Of a stretch of 64,000 nucleotides of DNA, positions 37,286 through 48,303 are shown in pieces. The notes below the pieces were generated by a model. It was not told where the DNA came from. It worked only from the letters and a program-made list of their open reading frames with translations, and ran no database searches. Positions within the stretch are counted from its first letter, which is position 1, and each line of letters starts with the position of its first letter. Where the stretch lies: NCBI RefSeq assembly GCF_004364435.1, contig NZ_SOCT01000003.1:496001-560000 (forward strand), in the 5' to 3' direction. The stretch is from Pseudomonas sp. LP_7_YM (lineage in GTDB: Bacteria > Pseudomonadota > Gammaproteobacteria > Pseudomonadales > Pseudomonadaceae). A program made the translations under genes and the position numbers.

Positions 37286-38096
37286 CGGTCACCCCCGCTC
37301 CGAGCGGATAAACGGTCTTTTCGGCGCTCTGGATCGCCTCTTCCAGCTCGATGGCGACATCGGGAACCGCAGGATGCAGCGCCTGCTCATGCAGTTGATC
37401 GAACATCTTGCCGATGGCCTGGCCGATGCGGCTCTCGACCGTGGCATCGATCCGGCTGTATTCGGTTTCAACCCGGCAGCCGCCCGGCTGCAGCGTGTCG
37501 TCTTCGAGAATCCGCCAGCTTTCTTCATGACGCTCACGCAAGGCCTTTACCTGCGCGAAATCCTGTGAATTGATCAGGATGCGCACATTGGCGGCGCCCA
37601 TCGGCAGCAACCGCAGGGCGTCCTGCAGCACTTTGCCGATCTGACTTGAGTCGCTTTTAAGTTCGCGCTGGATGACTTGCCTGGCAACGTGCTCGACCAG
37701 CTGAATCATGGATTTTTCGATCTGCGCGTCTTGATCGGCAATCGGTTCGAACAGGTGGGTCATCAGCATTTCAAGGCTTGCCAGCTTGGGCGCCAGTGCC
37801 TGCTCGGCTTCCTGACGAACCTTGAGCTGGGCACTGTGAAAGCCCTCTTTCTCGCCGATGGCAAAACCTTCGTTGTAGGCATCCTGACGGATGCTTTCCA
37901 ACTCTTCCAGCGTCAGCGGCTGGACTTCTTCAAGCGGCACTTCCTCGCTTTCCGCAGGCTCCGGTTCCTCAGCCTCAGGCGCTGGCTCAGGTGTTTCCAC
38001 ACGGGGGTCGAAGCTGGGCAACGTCCAGACATCGATCCCACGCAGATCCTTGGCGCGGATGAGCTCGGTGGGTGGTTCTTTATCGGAGCTGAACAT
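37275..38096 (-). CDS. fliH: Flagellar export stator FliH
   Basis: Negative regulator and C-ring anchor of FliI. It has 273 residues from ATG 38096 ([20 protein letters not shown]), with AGGT six bases upstream. The GTG three codons earlier has no ribosome site. It has an acidic, proline-rich N-terminus, helical GxxxG-like repeats ([17 protein letters not shown]) and a C-terminal V-ATPase E-like domain. Confidence 0.94.
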   Translation of the reverse strand: MFSSDKEPPTELIRAKDLRGIDVWTLPSFDPRVETPEPAPEAEEPEPAESEEVPLEEVQPLTLEELESIRQDAYNEGFAIGEKEGFHSAQLKVRQEAEQALAPKLASLEMLMTHLFEPIADQDAQIEKSMIQLVEHVARQVIQRELKSDSSQIGKVLQDALRLLPMGAANVRILINSQDFAQVKALRERHEESWRILEDDTLQPGGCRVETEYSRIDATVESRIGQAIGKMFDQLHEQALHPAVPDVAIELEEAIQSAEKTVYPLGAGVTDAS

Positions 38097-38111
38097 CGAC
38101 TGCACCTGTTG

Positions 38112-39128
38112 TTAAATCATTTCTTCGCCACCTTTGCCGCCGAGAACGATCTCCCCGGCCTCCGCCATACGACGGGCAATGGTGAGAATTTCCTTCTGGG
38201 CGCCTTCCACATCGCTGACGCGAACCGGGCCCTTGGCCTCCAGATCGTCGCGCAGCAACTCGGCAGCACGTTTGGACATGTTCTTGAAAATCTTTTCCTT
38301 GATCGCTTCGTCCGAGCCCTTGAGCGCCAGGACCAGCACATCGGAAGACACCTCGCGCAACAGCGCCTGAATGCCACGGTCGTCGACATCGGACAGGTTG
38401 TTGAAGACGAACATGAGGTCTTCGATCTGCGTCGACAGGTCTTCGTCCACTTCACGGATGGAGTCCATGAGCTGCCCTTCGATCGAACTGTCGAGGAAGT
38501 TCATGATGTCCGCCGCACGCTTGATACCACCCAGGGTGGTACGCGAGGTATTGGCATTGCCCGAAAACTGCTTCTCGAGGATCTGGTTCAGCTCTTTCAA
38601 CGCAGCAGGTTGCACGGTGTTCAACGAGGACACGCGCAGGATGATATCCAGGCGTACCTTGTGGTCGAAATGGCTCAGCACTTCACCGGCCTGATCAGCA
38701 TCCAGGTACGCGACGACGATGGCCTGGATCTGCGGGTGCTCGTAACGAATGACGTCGGCAACGGCGCGCGGTTCCATCCACTTGAGACTGTCCAGGCCGC
38801 TGGTGTTGCCACCGAGCAGGATGCGGTCGATGAGGCCGTTGGCCTTGTCTTCGCCCAGGGCCTGGGTCAGCATCTTGCGGATGTAGCCATCGGAGCCGAT
38901 GCCCACACCGGTCTGATCACCGACGACATCGACGAACTCGCTCATCACGACTTCGACCTGTTCGCGATGAACGTTGCGCATCTGCGCCATCGCCACACCG
39001 ACACGCTGGACCTCTTTAGGGCCCATGTGGCGCAGCACCTGCGCAGCATCCGTCTCACCCAGGGTGAGGAGCAGGATCGCCGCTTTATCAACCCGGCTCA
39101 GTTTGACCGCAGCACGACTGTCACTCAT
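38112..39128 (-). CDS. fliG: Flagellar motor switch protein FliG
   Basis: Rotor protein that contacts the stators through its C-terminal charged helix. It has 338 residues with EHPQ in RYEHPQIQA (middle domain) and the torque helix region IKEKIFKNMSKRAAELLRDDLEAKGPVRVSDVE. It overlaps the fliF stop by eight bases. Confidence 0.97.
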   Translation of the reverse strand: MSDSRAAVKLSRVDKAAILLLTLGETDAAQVLRHMGPKEVQRVGVAMAQMRNVHREQVEVVMSEFVDVVGDQTGVGIGSDGYIRKMLTQALGEDKANGLIDRILLGGNTSGLDSLKWMEPRAVADVIRYEHPQIQAIVVAYLDADQAGEVLSHFDHKVRLDIILRVSSLNTVQPAALKELNQILEKQFSGNANTSRTTLGGIKRAADIMNFLDSSIEGQLMDSIREVDEDLSTQIEDLMFVFNNLSDVDDRGIQALLREVSSDVLVLALKGSDEAIKEKIFKNMSKRAAELLRDDLEAKGPVRVSDVEGAQKEILTIARRMAEAGEIVLGGKGGEEMI

Positions 39129-40899
39129 CTGTGTTGATCCACTCTTTAACGACCTGAGCCACGCGAGCCGGGTCTTCAGCTACCAGGCTCTTGATAGCGT
39201 TGAGCTGCGCGTCATAACCCTCACTCGGGCTCGGCAGCAGGATGCTTTGCGGACCGCCCAGACTCACGCGGTCATTGGCCAACTCACCATCCATTCCGAC
39301 CATGCCACCCAGTTCCATGTCGCCGTCGGCAGCCTGGCTCTTCGGATTGGTGATGTTCTTCAACACCGGACGCAGGACCCCGAAGACCAGCACCAGGATA
39401 AAGATCACGCCCATCGCCTGCTTGACGATGTCCCAGAACCACGGCTGCGAGTAAAACGGGATGTCCGGAATCACTTCGCCACGCTCGGCCGAGAACGGCA
39501 CGTTGATGACACTGACGCTATCGCCCCGTGCGGCATCGAAGCCCACGGCGTCCTGCACCAGACGGGTAAAACGTGTCAGCTGATCGGCAGTCCACGGCAC
39601 CATGGTGGTTTCACCGTTGGCCGGGTTGACCTTGACCTGATCGTCCACCACCACCGCCACCGACAGGCGATTGATCTTGCCCTGCTGTTGCTTGGTGTGG
39701 CTGATGGAACGGTCCAGTTCGAAGTTCTTGGTCGACTGGTTACGCTTGTCCGCAGGGTAAGGCGCGAGCATGGGCTGACCGGTGGCCGGGTCCATGATTT
39801 GCTGACCGTTGGCGTCCAGCAGCGGTTGGCCTGCTGCGATCGGACCGGTAGCGCCGGCCGCACCGGCGGTTGCATTCTGCGGCGCAGTGGCCGGCCCCGG
39901 CGGCTGATTGCTCAGAGCACCCGGAACGCCTTGGGAACCGCTGCCGCTGGAACGTTGTTCGTTGACCGTCTGCTCACTGCGCAGCGCGGGCTGGTCTGGG
40001 TTGAAGCTTTCGGCCGTGGATTCCACCGCGCTGAAATCGACGTCGGCTGAGACTTCAGCCTTGTAACGGTCATTACCCAACACCGGCTGCAGGATGTTCT
40101 GCACGCGCTGGGTCAGCATGCTTTCCATGCGGCGGGTGTAGTCGAACTGCTTGCCAGCCATGCTCAGCTCGGAGTTTTCCGCCTGATCGGACAGCAGGTT
40201 GCCTTTCTGGTCTACGACGGTGACCTGTGATTTGGTCAGCTCGGGAACGCTGGTCGCCACCAGATTGACGATGGCCATCACCTGACCCGGCTCAAGGGTA
40301 CGTCCGGCGTACATCTCCACCAGCACCGACGCAGTGGGTTTGCGGTCGTCGCGGACGAACACCGAACTTTTCGGAATCGCCAGGTGCACGCGGGCCGCCT
40401 TGATGTTGTTCAGGCTGGAGATGGTACGCGCCAGTTCGCCTTCCAGACCACGACGGTAACGCGTGGCCTCCATGAACTGGCTGGTACCCAGACCTTGATC
40501 CTTGTCGAGGATCTCGAAGCCGACGTTGCCATCGCTCTGAGCGATCCCGGCACCGGCCAGCTTGATGCGGGCACGGGACAGGTCATCGGACTTGACCAGC
40601 AAGGCGCCGGAGTTGGGTTCCACGGTGTAGGGAATGTCGGCCTGGGCCAGGGTGTCCATGACCTGTTTGGTGTCCACGCCCGACAAGCTGCCGTACAGCG
40701 GCTTGTAGTCTGGCTGTTGCGACCAGAGCACGACGGCAAAACCAATCGCCACGCTGGCAGCCAGCCCCACCATGAGGCCGACCTGACGCAACATGGTCAT
40801 TTCGGAAAGATTTTGCAGGAACGCCAAACCGAACATCGGCGACTTGCTTGCTGTCGCACCCGTCTTGACGGGTACGTTATCGGCGGCGGCTTCAGCCAT
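39121..40899 (-). CDS. fliF: Flagellar MS-ring protein FliF
   Basis: Forms the MS ring on which the motor is built. It has 592 residues: a membrane helix near 35-55 (QVGLMVGLAASVAIGFAVVLW), ring-building motifs (QVMDTLAQADIPYTVEPNSGALLV), a low-complexity insert around 320-370 (Gly/Ala/Pro), a second helix (WDIVKQAMGVIFILVLVFGVL) and the FliG-binding C-terminal tail. Confidence 0.97.
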   Translation of the reverse strand: MAEAAADNVPVKTGATASKSPMFGLAFLQNLSEMTMLRQVGLMVGLAASVAIGFAVVLWSQQPDYKPLYGSLSGVDTKQVMDTLAQADIPYTVEPNSGALLVKSDDLSRARIKLAGAGIAQSDGNVGFEILDKDQGLGTSQFMEATRYRRGLEGELARTISSLNNIKAARVHLAIPKSSVFVRDDRKPTASVLVEMYAGRTLEPGQVMAIVNLVATSVPELTKSQVTVVDQKGNLLSDQAENSELSMAGKQFDYTRRMESMLTQRVQNILQPVLGNDRYKAEVSADVDFSAVESTAESFNPDQPALRSEQTVNEQRSSGSGSQGVPGALSNQPPGPATAPQNATAGAAGATGPIAAGQPLLDANGQQIMDPATGQPMLAPYPADKRNQSTKNFELDRSISHTKQQQGKINRLSVAVVVDDQVKVNPANGETTMVPWTADQLTRFTRLVQDAVGFDAARGDSVSVINVPFSAERGEVIPDIPFYSQPWFWDIVKQAMGVIFILVLVFGVLRPVLKNITNPKSQAADGDMELGGMVGMDGELANDRVSLGGPQSILLPSPSEGYDAQLNAIKSLVAEDPARVAQVVKEWINTDE

Positions 40900-40913
40900 G
40901 ACTTAAATCGTCC

Positions 40914-41243
40914 TCAAACCGGCATTTGCATGATGTCTTGATACGCCTGAACCAGCTTGTTGCGTACCTGAGTCAGAGCCTGGAACGAAACGCTGGCCTT
41001 CTGCGAGGAAATCATCACATCGGTGAGATCCAAGCCGCTCTTGCCCATCTCAAATGCCGTGGACAGCTGGTTCGATGCCTGCTGGGTATCGTTGACCTTA
41101 CCGACGGCCATACCAAGCATGTCGGAAAAGCTGGTCCCGCCAGCCATTTCCGGCGCATCGACAGCTTTGGGCTTGGCCATAGCGTCCATCTGCATGGAGC
41201 GCATGTCCAACATCAAGCGATTAAATTCAACACCTTGGCTCAT
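40914..41243 (-). CDS. fliE: Flagellar hook-basal body protein FliE
   Basis: Rod adaptor between MS ring and FlgB. It has 109 residues from ATG 41243 ([18 protein letters not shown]). It shows the C-terminal [28 protein letters not shown] typical of FliE. It is the first gene of the fliEFGHIJ unit, behind a sigma-54 promoter. Confidence 0.95.
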   Translation of the reverse strand: MSQGVEFNRLMLDMRSMQMDAMAKPKAVDAPEMAGGTSFSDMLGMAVGKVNDTQQASNQLSTAFEMGKSGLDLTDVMISSQKASVSFQALTQVRNKLVQAYQDIMQMPV

Positions 41244-41305
41244 GGACTTCTCTCTCAAAAGGGCCGCAAATTTTTGACACCGATTCAGCGGTTATCCATG
41301 TAGTA

Positions 41306-41320
41306 GCAACAACGGTGCCA
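41306..41320 (-). promoter_or_regulatory. Sigma-54 promoter of the fliE operon
   Basis: Minus strand TGGCACCGTTGTTGC followed by T, a perfect -24 (TGGCAC) and -12 (TTGCT) pair. It lies 63-77 bases before fliE. Confidence 0.88.
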
Positions 41321-41384
41321 GCCCAATGAAGGCACATTGCCACATCTCATAAAAGTATTCGGGTAGTTACAGAATGGGTCACGC

Positions 41385-41405
41385 GCAGCGCTGGCGCTGC
41401 TTTTA
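41385..41405 (+). terminator. Plus-oriented intrinsic terminator
   Basis: GCAGCG-CTGG-CGCTGC followed by TTTTA on the plus strand. It points away from the annotated minus-strand genes and has no plus-strand protein gene before it. Confidence 0.5.
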
Positions 41406-41549
41406 GCCTGCTACTTCAGAACCCTGTTGAAGCGAACAGCTGGCGAGAAAGCCGGCATCGATCAAGCATTTGGTCGCACGACAGCCAGCATTCGTGAACA
41501 GGCACGCTCTCTTATGTTTAGGGCAGCCTGTATTTCGTCCCGGGCGGGC

Positions 41550-42977
41550 TCAGCTGGCAAACAGATAACCTTCGACATCCATGCCTGCATCACGCATCTG
41601 CGCCAGCTTGTAGCGCAACGTACGCGGGCTGATACCCAAGCGTTCAGCGGCTTCCTTACGACGTCCGCGCTCGGCACGCAGTGTATCGATGATCATCTGG
41701 AACTCACGACGCCGCAGGTCTTCCCCCAGCGCGCCAGCGACTTCATTGCCGCCGACATCGAGCGACGATTCCGTGACGCCCGGCGTCATCGGCGGCGGCA
41801 TTTGCGCCTGCTGCGTCGGTGCGGCGGCTGACTGCGATGCGAAGCTGACGGGCCCCGTCAGACAGAAGTCCCCGGGCTGGATGACGCCGCCCTGTTGCAG
41901 GATCAGCGCACGCTGCAAGGCGTTGTCCAGTTCGCGTACGTTGCCCGGCCAGTTGTATCCGACCAGACACTGCTGCGCTTGGCTCGAAAGCCGCACCGGG
42001 GCGTGCTTCATTTTATTGACGTGCTTGGCCAGCAGACGTTCGGCCAATGGCAGGATGTCGCCGGGACGCTGACGAAGCGCCTGCCAGGCCAGCGGAAATA
42101 CCGACAACCGATAGAACAGGTCTTCGCGGAAACGTCCGGCCGCCACCTCACCCGCCAGGTCACGGTTGGTGGTGGCCAGCACGCGAATGTCCAGCTCGAT
42201 GGGCTTGCGCGCACCGACCCGCTCCACTTCGCGCTCCTGCAGCACACGCAGTAATTTGGCCTGAAGGCCCATGGGCATTTCGGAGATTTCGTCGAGCAGA
42301 ATGGTCCCTCCATCTGCCTGTTCGAATTTGCCCGCCTGAGCCGCGATGGCGCCGGTAAAGGAGCCTTTCTCGTGACCGAACAGCGTAGCTTCCAGCATGT
42401 TGTCCGGAATTGCTGCGCAATTGATGGCGATAAAGGGTTTGCCTGCCCGCGGCGACTGCTGGTGAATGAAGCGCGCCAGCACTTCTTTACCCGTCCCGGA
42501 CTCCCCGGAAATCAGCACCGTGGAATCGCTTTTCGCCACACGGCTTGCCAGATTGAGCAACTGCAGACTGGCTGGCTCGACCGCAATCGGACCTTCACCG
42601 TCCGTCGGGCCCAAACGGCCCAATGCATGGCGGGCTACAAGTGCCATCAGCGCCTTGGGCTCGAAGGGTTTGACCAGATAATCGGCGGCGCCCTGGCGCA
42701 TCGCTTCCACAGCGCGATCGACTGAGCCATGGGCGGTCATCAGCAATACCGGCAATTGTGGATAGCGGTTGCGCAGCTGGGCCAGCAACTGGTGACCGTC
42801 CATGCCGGGCATGTTGACGTCACTGATCACAAGGTTAAAGGCGTCTGCGCCAGCGGCTCGCAACGCTTCTTCAGCGGACCCTACGGCCTGATAATCGTGA
42901 CCTGCCAGCTCCAGGGTTTCGCCCAGCGCCTCACGCAGTGAATGGTCGTCCTCGACCAGCAATACCTTGATCATCAT
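41550..42977 (-). CDS. fleR: Sigma-54-dependent response regulator FleR
   Basis: Activates class III flagellar genes when phosphorylated by FleS. It has 475 residues: a receiver (1-120) with phospho-aspartate D53 ([12 protein letters not shown]), an AAA+ domain (about 135-360) with Walker A GESGTGKE (158-165) and Walker [13 protein letters not shown], and a Fis-type helix-turn-helix at the C-terminus ([20 protein letters not shown]). The sigma-54 contact loop reads GSFTGA (205-210) rather than GAFTGA. Its ATG overlaps the fleS stop by four bases; a second ATG follows one codon later. Confidence 0.96.
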   Translation of the reverse strand: MMIKVLLVEDDHSLREALGETLELAGHDYQAVGSAEEALRAAGADAFNLVISDVNMPGMDGHQLLAQLRNRYPQLPVLLMTAHGSVDRAVEAMRQGAADYLVKPFEPKALMALVARHALGRLGPTDGEGPIAVEPASLQLLNLASRVAKSDSTVLISGESGTGKEVLARFIHQQSPRAGKPFIAINCAAIPDNMLEATLFGHEKGSFTGAIAAQAGKFEQADGGTILLDEISEMPMGLQAKLLRVLQEREVERVGARKPIELDIRVLATTNRDLAGEVAAGRFREDLFYRLSVFPLAWQALRQRPGDILPLAERLLAKHVNKMKHAPVRLSSQAQQCLVGYNWPGNVRELDNALQRALILQQGGVIQPGDFCLTGPVSFASQSAAAPTQQAQMPPPMTPGVTESSLDVGGNEVAGALGEDLRRREFQMIIDTLRAERGRRKEAAERLGISPRTLRYKLAQMRDAGMDVEGYLFAS

Positions 42978-44200
42978 GAGTCATCACCTGGGGCACAGAC
43001 GCTTGGAATCAGCGGCAACGAAACGATGGCACAGGTGCCGCGACCGGGACGCGAACGAAACTGCACCTGTCCCTGGTGAGCTCGGGCGACAGCGGTGACA
43101 ACCGCCAGCCCCAAGCCGGTGCCGGTGGTTTTGGTGGTGAAGAACGGCTCACCGATACGCGCCAGGGCGGCGGCATCGATGCCACTGCCGTTATCGCTGA
43201 TGCACACACGCAAGGTGTTGCCACGGTTGTACGCATGAATCTTGACGCGTGCGCCTGCCGGACTGGCCTGAACGGCATTCTCGATCAGGTTCAACAGCGC
43301 TCCGACCAGCGTGTCACGGTTGCACAACAGCTCGCCGTCGACACTGTCGCACTGCCAACGCACGGCACTGTCGCGCACATGGGTTTGCGCAGCCGATGCC
43401 AATACTTCGATGATTGCCTGCGGGCTCACCCGATCGGTCAGCGGCAGCTCGCCCCGGGCAAACACCAGCATGTCCCGAACTTGATGCTCCAGTTCGTGCA
43501 ACCGCTCCTTGAGGCGACCGGCAAAACGTTGCTGAGTCTCGACGTTCAAGGCCTGCTCGGTCAGGTGGCTGGCGTAAATCATAGCTGCCGACAATGGGGT
43601 GCGGATCTGGTGGGCAAGCGAAGCAACCATGCGCCCTAACGACGACAAGCGCTCATGGCGCGCCAGTTGGCTTTGCAGGTGGCGGGTTTCAGTGAGGTCG
43701 TTAAGCAGTACCAGTTGCCCAGGCTCGGCATCCAGCGAGCGGGTCGCGATGGACAGACGACGACCGTCCTTGAGGGATATTTCATGCCCGTCGTCTTCAC
43801 GCGGGGCAAAACAGCGGGCAATGACGTGGCGCCAGAGCATGCCGATCAGCGGCTCGCCCAACAGCTCCAGCGCGGCCGGATTGGCTTCACGAACCGTACC
43901 GGTTCCATCAATGACGATGACCCCTCCGGGCAACAGATCCAGCAGATTTTGCAGACGGTTGGCCAGACGTTCCTTTTCAGCCAGCTCCTGCATGCGCTGG
44001 GCACTGACCACGGCCAACTCGCCCTTGAGCTCAGTGACTCGGGCTTCCAGCAAACCATAGGAGTCGGTCAATTGCACCGACATCTGGTTAAAGAGGGCAA
44101 ATGCCTGCTCTAACCCTTGTCGACTTTCCACTTCCGGGGACGGCTGCACTTGCGAACCTGGCAAGACGGGTTCGGAAGACATCTGAGCGGCCTGGGGCAT
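42974..44200 (-). CDS. fleS: Sensor histidine kinase FleS
   Basis: Soluble PAS-containing kinase that phosphorylates FleR. It has 408 residues from ATG 44200, with GAGAG upstream. There is no membrane helix. It has a coiled coil (about 60-100), a PAS domain (about 100-200; LLDLLPGGVIVIDGTGTVREANPAAL), an HisKA domain with LAHQIRTPLSAA (phosphohistidine), and a HATPase with NLIENAVQASPAG, ISDNGSGID and FFTTKTTGTGLGLA. It lies 120 bases after fleQ behind its own terminator and sigma-54 promoter. Confidence 0.95.
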   Translation of the reverse strand: MPQAAQMSSEPVLPGSQVQPSPEVESRQGLEQAFALFNQMSVQLTDSYGLLEARVTELKGELAVVSAQRMQELAEKERLANRLQNLLDLLPGGVIVIDGTGTVREANPAALELLGEPLIGMLWRHVIARCFAPREDDGHEISLKDGRRLSIATRSLDAEPGQLVLLNDLTETRHLQSQLARHERLSSLGRMVASLAHQIRTPLSAAMIYASHLTEQALNVETQQRFAGRLKERLHELEHQVRDMLVFARGELPLTDRVSPQAIIEVLASAAQTHVRDSAVRWQCDSVDGELLCNRDTLVGALLNLIENAVQASPAGARVKIHAYNRGNTLRVCISDNGSGIDAAALARIGEPFFTTKTTGTGLGLAVVTAVARAHQGQVQFRSRPGRGTCAIVSLPLIPSVCAPGDDS

Positions 44201-44253
44201 AGTTAATCTCTCGGTGGCGAACCGTCGGCAAACGGTATGTTGCAAGAGACTTA

Positions 44254-44268
44254 GCAATCCTCGTGCCG
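44254..44268 (-). promoter_or_regulatory. Sigma-54 promoter of fleSR
   Basis: Minus strand CGGCACGAGGATTGC followed by T: GGCACG, four bases, then TTGCT. Only the first T of the -24 box is off consensus. It starts one base after the fleQ terminator and lies 54-68 bases before fleS. FleQ is the expected activator. Confidence 0.82.
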
Positions 44269-44304
44269 AAAAAAAACCGCTGAAAAATCAGCGGTTTATT
44301 TTTT
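44269..44304 (-). terminator. Intrinsic terminator of fleQ
   Basis: AAACCGCTGA/TCAGCGGTTT, a perfect ten-base stem (44274-44297) with a four-base loop and T runs on both sides. It follows the fleQ stop by 23 bases. Confidence 0.92.
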
Positions 44305-44320
44305 TGGCGTCAAACCAGTG

Positions 44321-45796
<1,476 letters not shown>

Positions 45797-45964
45797 GCAA
45801 TAGCAACTTCCCTAGTCAACTCGATGCCCCGTCAAGGGCAAGCTCGGCGTTTGTATAGCCCGCAGACACATTACAAAGACCAGAAATTAGTGAACAACAC
45901 TAGTTAAGTCAAAAAACCGTACACAGTCAATTTTATGGCGCACAAATTTTCGATTAACCATGCG

Positions 45965-46261
45965 TTAGCCGAAGAGATGGTAAACCTTTGTCGCGTTTTT
46001 CGCTCGTTGGATCTGCGACATTTCATCGACGATCGCTTGCCGCTCACCGACGGCGATGTCTATCAACTGTCGATACACACCCAGTAATTCTTCCAGATTG
46101 CTGCGCAGTTCAGGCTCAGCGTCGGTCGACTCGCGGATGACATCGTCGACGCAGGCGCGACAGGCCAGGTCGAGCTTGCCGATGGTCTCCCAGTCGCGCT
46201 CAGCGAGTGCACCGACGAGGGCCTCACGGGTTTCTTCGATTCGCTTGAGTGCAGCACTCAT
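45965..46261 (-). CDS. FliT-like flagellar chaperone
   Basis: A 98-residue, mostly helical protein from ATG 46261 with AAGGAG six bases upstream (MSAALKRIEETREALVGAL). Size, location directly after fliS and helix pattern fit the FliT/FliD-chaperone class, but sequence identity to enteric FliT cannot be judged by eye. Annotated relatives are also called FleP or fliS-prime. Confidence 0.65.
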   Translation of the reverse strand: MSAALKRIEETREALVGALAERDWETIGKLDLACRACVDDVIRESTDAEPELRSNLEELLGVYRQLIDIAVGERQAIVDEMSQIQRAKNATKVYHLFG

Positions 46262-46272
46262 GGTGATCTCCT

Positions 46273-46665
46273 TTACGCTGGCTGCTGATCGCCAATCGCG
46301 TCCCAACCTTCCTTGACCGTTGTCAGCAAGCCGCTGACTTCATCGAGGATTCGCGGATCGGTTTTGATGTTGGCTTCAGCCAGACGCTTCATCATGTACA
46401 CATACAGGTTGTCGACTCGGGCCAGGGCATCGGCCTGTTTTTCCATGTCCAGACCTTCGCGCAGACCACCGACGATTTCAATGGTCTTGCCAATCAGCAC
46501 GCCTTTGGCGGCAACGTCCTTGCGGCCAATCGCACCTTTGGCCTGAGCGATGCGATCAAGCCCGGCCTCCATCAGCATTTGCACCAGACGGTGGGGTGTT
46601 GCCACAGCGGTCTGCGCCTGTGAATTGACCTTCTGATACTGCCGAAGGGCTGCCATACGGTTCAT
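46273..46665 (-). CDS. fliS: Flagellin export chaperone FliS
   Basis: Binds the flagellin C-terminus to prevent early polymerisation. It has 130 residues, helical, with the N-terminal RQYQKVNSQAQTAVATPHRLVQMLMEAGLDRIAQAKG block that matches the family. It is followed by the FliT-like gene 11 bases later. Confidence 0.94.
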   Translation of the reverse strand: MNRMAALRQYQKVNSQAQTAVATPHRLVQMLMEAGLDRIAQAKGAIGRKDVAAKGVLIGKTIEIVGGLREGLDMEKQADALARVDNLYVYMMKRLAEANIKTDPRILDEVSGLLTTVKEGWDAIGDQQPA

Positions 46666-46741
46666 GTTTTCTTACCTCACAGCTTGAAGTTCCTATATTC
46701 AGGGTATCGACAAGGCCCCGAAAAACTTTAACGCCAGATGC

Positions 46742-46766
46742 CAAAAACCCGGCACTCTGGCCGGGT
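46742..46766 (-). terminator. Intrinsic terminator after fliD
   Basis: ACCCGGC/GCCGGGT, a seven-base stem with six-base loop, followed on the minus strand by TTTTT. It separates fliD from fliS. Confidence 0.8.
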
Positions 46767-46793
46767 CATGGTGTTTTGCACATGCGTACCCCG

Positions 46794-48227
46794 TTATGAA
46801 CTCTGCGAAGCGTTCAGCGAGTCGAAGAACGACGTGATGCTGGTGGCAGAAGCCTTCAACTGACCGACCAGCAAGTCCATGGCGTTGTACTTGGCAGTGA
46901 GGGTCGCGGTCATGTTGGTGACACGCAGATCGAGCGCTGCCTGCTGGCTGGTCAGATCTTTCTGTTGCTTGTTCAGGCTGGTGGTGCGCGTGGCGAAAAT
47001 CCCGCCAGTCTCGGTGTAAGGCGTGATGGCCGCGTTCATACGTGCCACCAGGCCGTTGGAGCCGTCCCCGGTACCACTGAACAACTGCTGCACATCACTG
47101 GCCAGACCCTGACTCATCGCAGTCGTGAACTTGGTACTGTCGAGCGTTAGCTTGCCGTCCGATTGACCGGTGGTAATGCCCAACTGAGACAGAACCGACA
47201 GGTTACCGCTGGCGCCGGTCGTGACCAGTTCTTTACGAAGCGCCGCAAGAATCGAACGCGGCATAGCGTCGCCCGTGAGCGCGGCTGCGGTATAGGTCGA
47301 TCCGGTCGTCGCATCCGGGGTAGTCAGAACGGTGCCCTTGGTCACTGTACTGACCGCAGTGACCACCGCGTTGTATGAATCAATGAACGTCTGCAGCGAC
47401 GTTTTCAAGCCGTCGGTATTGGTTGCAACCGTGATCGTCGCCGCATCGGTCTGCGCCAACAAGGTCATCGATACGCCACCAAGACTTTTATCGATAGTGT
47501 TGCTGGCACTGGTGACCGACAGGCCGTTGATGGTCAGTTTGGCACTGGCAGCCTGCGCATCAATATAACCCGCACTGGTGGTACTGGTCGTGTCAAGCTT
47601 GGTACCGGCAGTGATATTGAACCCGGTCACCGTGTCACTGGAGGCTGTAATGTCTGTTCCAGCCCCGGTCACTGTCGATGAGAAAACCAGGCGGGAACCA
47701 TTATCGTCAGTGATGATGTTGGCGCTGATGTTCGAGGTCGAACTTTGCGCGTTGACCAGTGTTGCCACTGACGAGAGGGTAGCCCCAGTAGGAATGGTGA
47801 TTTTTGTATCAATGCCATTTTGAGTGAGGGTCAGATCGCCACTCGGAATAGCACTGGTCGCCCCCTCAGAAAAAGAGGCACTTGCAACGCGGGAGCTGCT
47901 GGCAAGATTCGAAACTTTAATACTGTAGGTACCAGGCACCGCCGTGTTATCGGAGGTTACTGTCAGCTTGCTGGTGTCCGACGATGTGGCTGAATACCCC
48001 GCAAATGCTCCGTTGCTGGTTTTGCCCAGATTGGTCAGTGCGGTCTGAAAAGACGCCATTGCGCTCTGCAACGTGCCAATCCCGGACAGCTTGGTCGTAA
48101 CCAGCTTGGTCTGGGTAGTGATTTGCGTCTGTTTTGCAAGTTTGTCGGAGTCGACCAGCGCAGTGACAATACTACTGATCGCAAGGCCCGACCCCAGGCC
48201 GGTGGTAGTGGTAATTGGACTCGCCAT
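46794..48227 (-). CDS. fliD: Filament cap protein FliD
   Basis: Cap that folds incoming flagellin at the tip; also an adhesin. It has 477 residues: N-terminal FLGSGLAISSIVTALVDSDK-type helix region (here GLGSGLAISSIVTAL), a Thr/Ser-rich variable middle, and the C-terminal coiled part (LTSQQAALDLRVTNMTATLTAKYNAMDLLVGQL). Serine/threonine-rich composition is normal for secreted flagellar caps. Confidence 0.95.
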   Translation of the reverse strand: MASPITTTTGLGSGLAISSIVTALVDSDKLAKQTQITTQTKLVTTKLSGIGTLQSAMASFQTALTNLGKTSNGAFAGYSATSSDTSKLTVTSDNTAVPGTYSIKVSNLASSSRVASASFSEGATSAIPSGDLTLTQNGIDTKITIPTGATLSSVATLVNAQSSTSNISANIITDDNGSRLVFSSTVTGAGTDITASSDTVTGFNITAGTKLDTTSTTSAGYIDAQAASAKLTINGLSVTSASNTIDKSLGGVSMTLLAQTDAATITVATNTDGLKTSLQTFIDSYNAVVTAVSTVTKGTVLTTPDATTGSTYTAAALTGDAMPRSILAALRKELVTTGASGNLSVLSQLGITTGQSDGKLTLDSTKFTTAMSQGLASDVQQLFSGTGDGSNGLVARMNAAITPYTETGGIFATRTTSLNKQQKDLTSQQAALDLRVTNMTATLTAKYNAMDLLVGQLKASATSITSFFDSLNASQSS

Positions 48228-48303
48228 TTCTAGCTCCTTTCGGTTTTAGTCGGTCTTTTGACTATAAACAGCTCAAAAGAACCGCGTTCACGTTTCATGC
48301 CAG

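Larger units (their letters stand above)
41244..41549. other. fleR-fliE intergenic region (306 bp)
   Basis: Holds the fliE sigma-54 promoter at 41306-41320, a TTGACA at 41274-41279 on the plus strand and a plus-oriented intrinsic terminator at 41385-41405. No protein frame is convincing. The 41406-41549 part shows nothing I can name. Confidence 0.6.
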
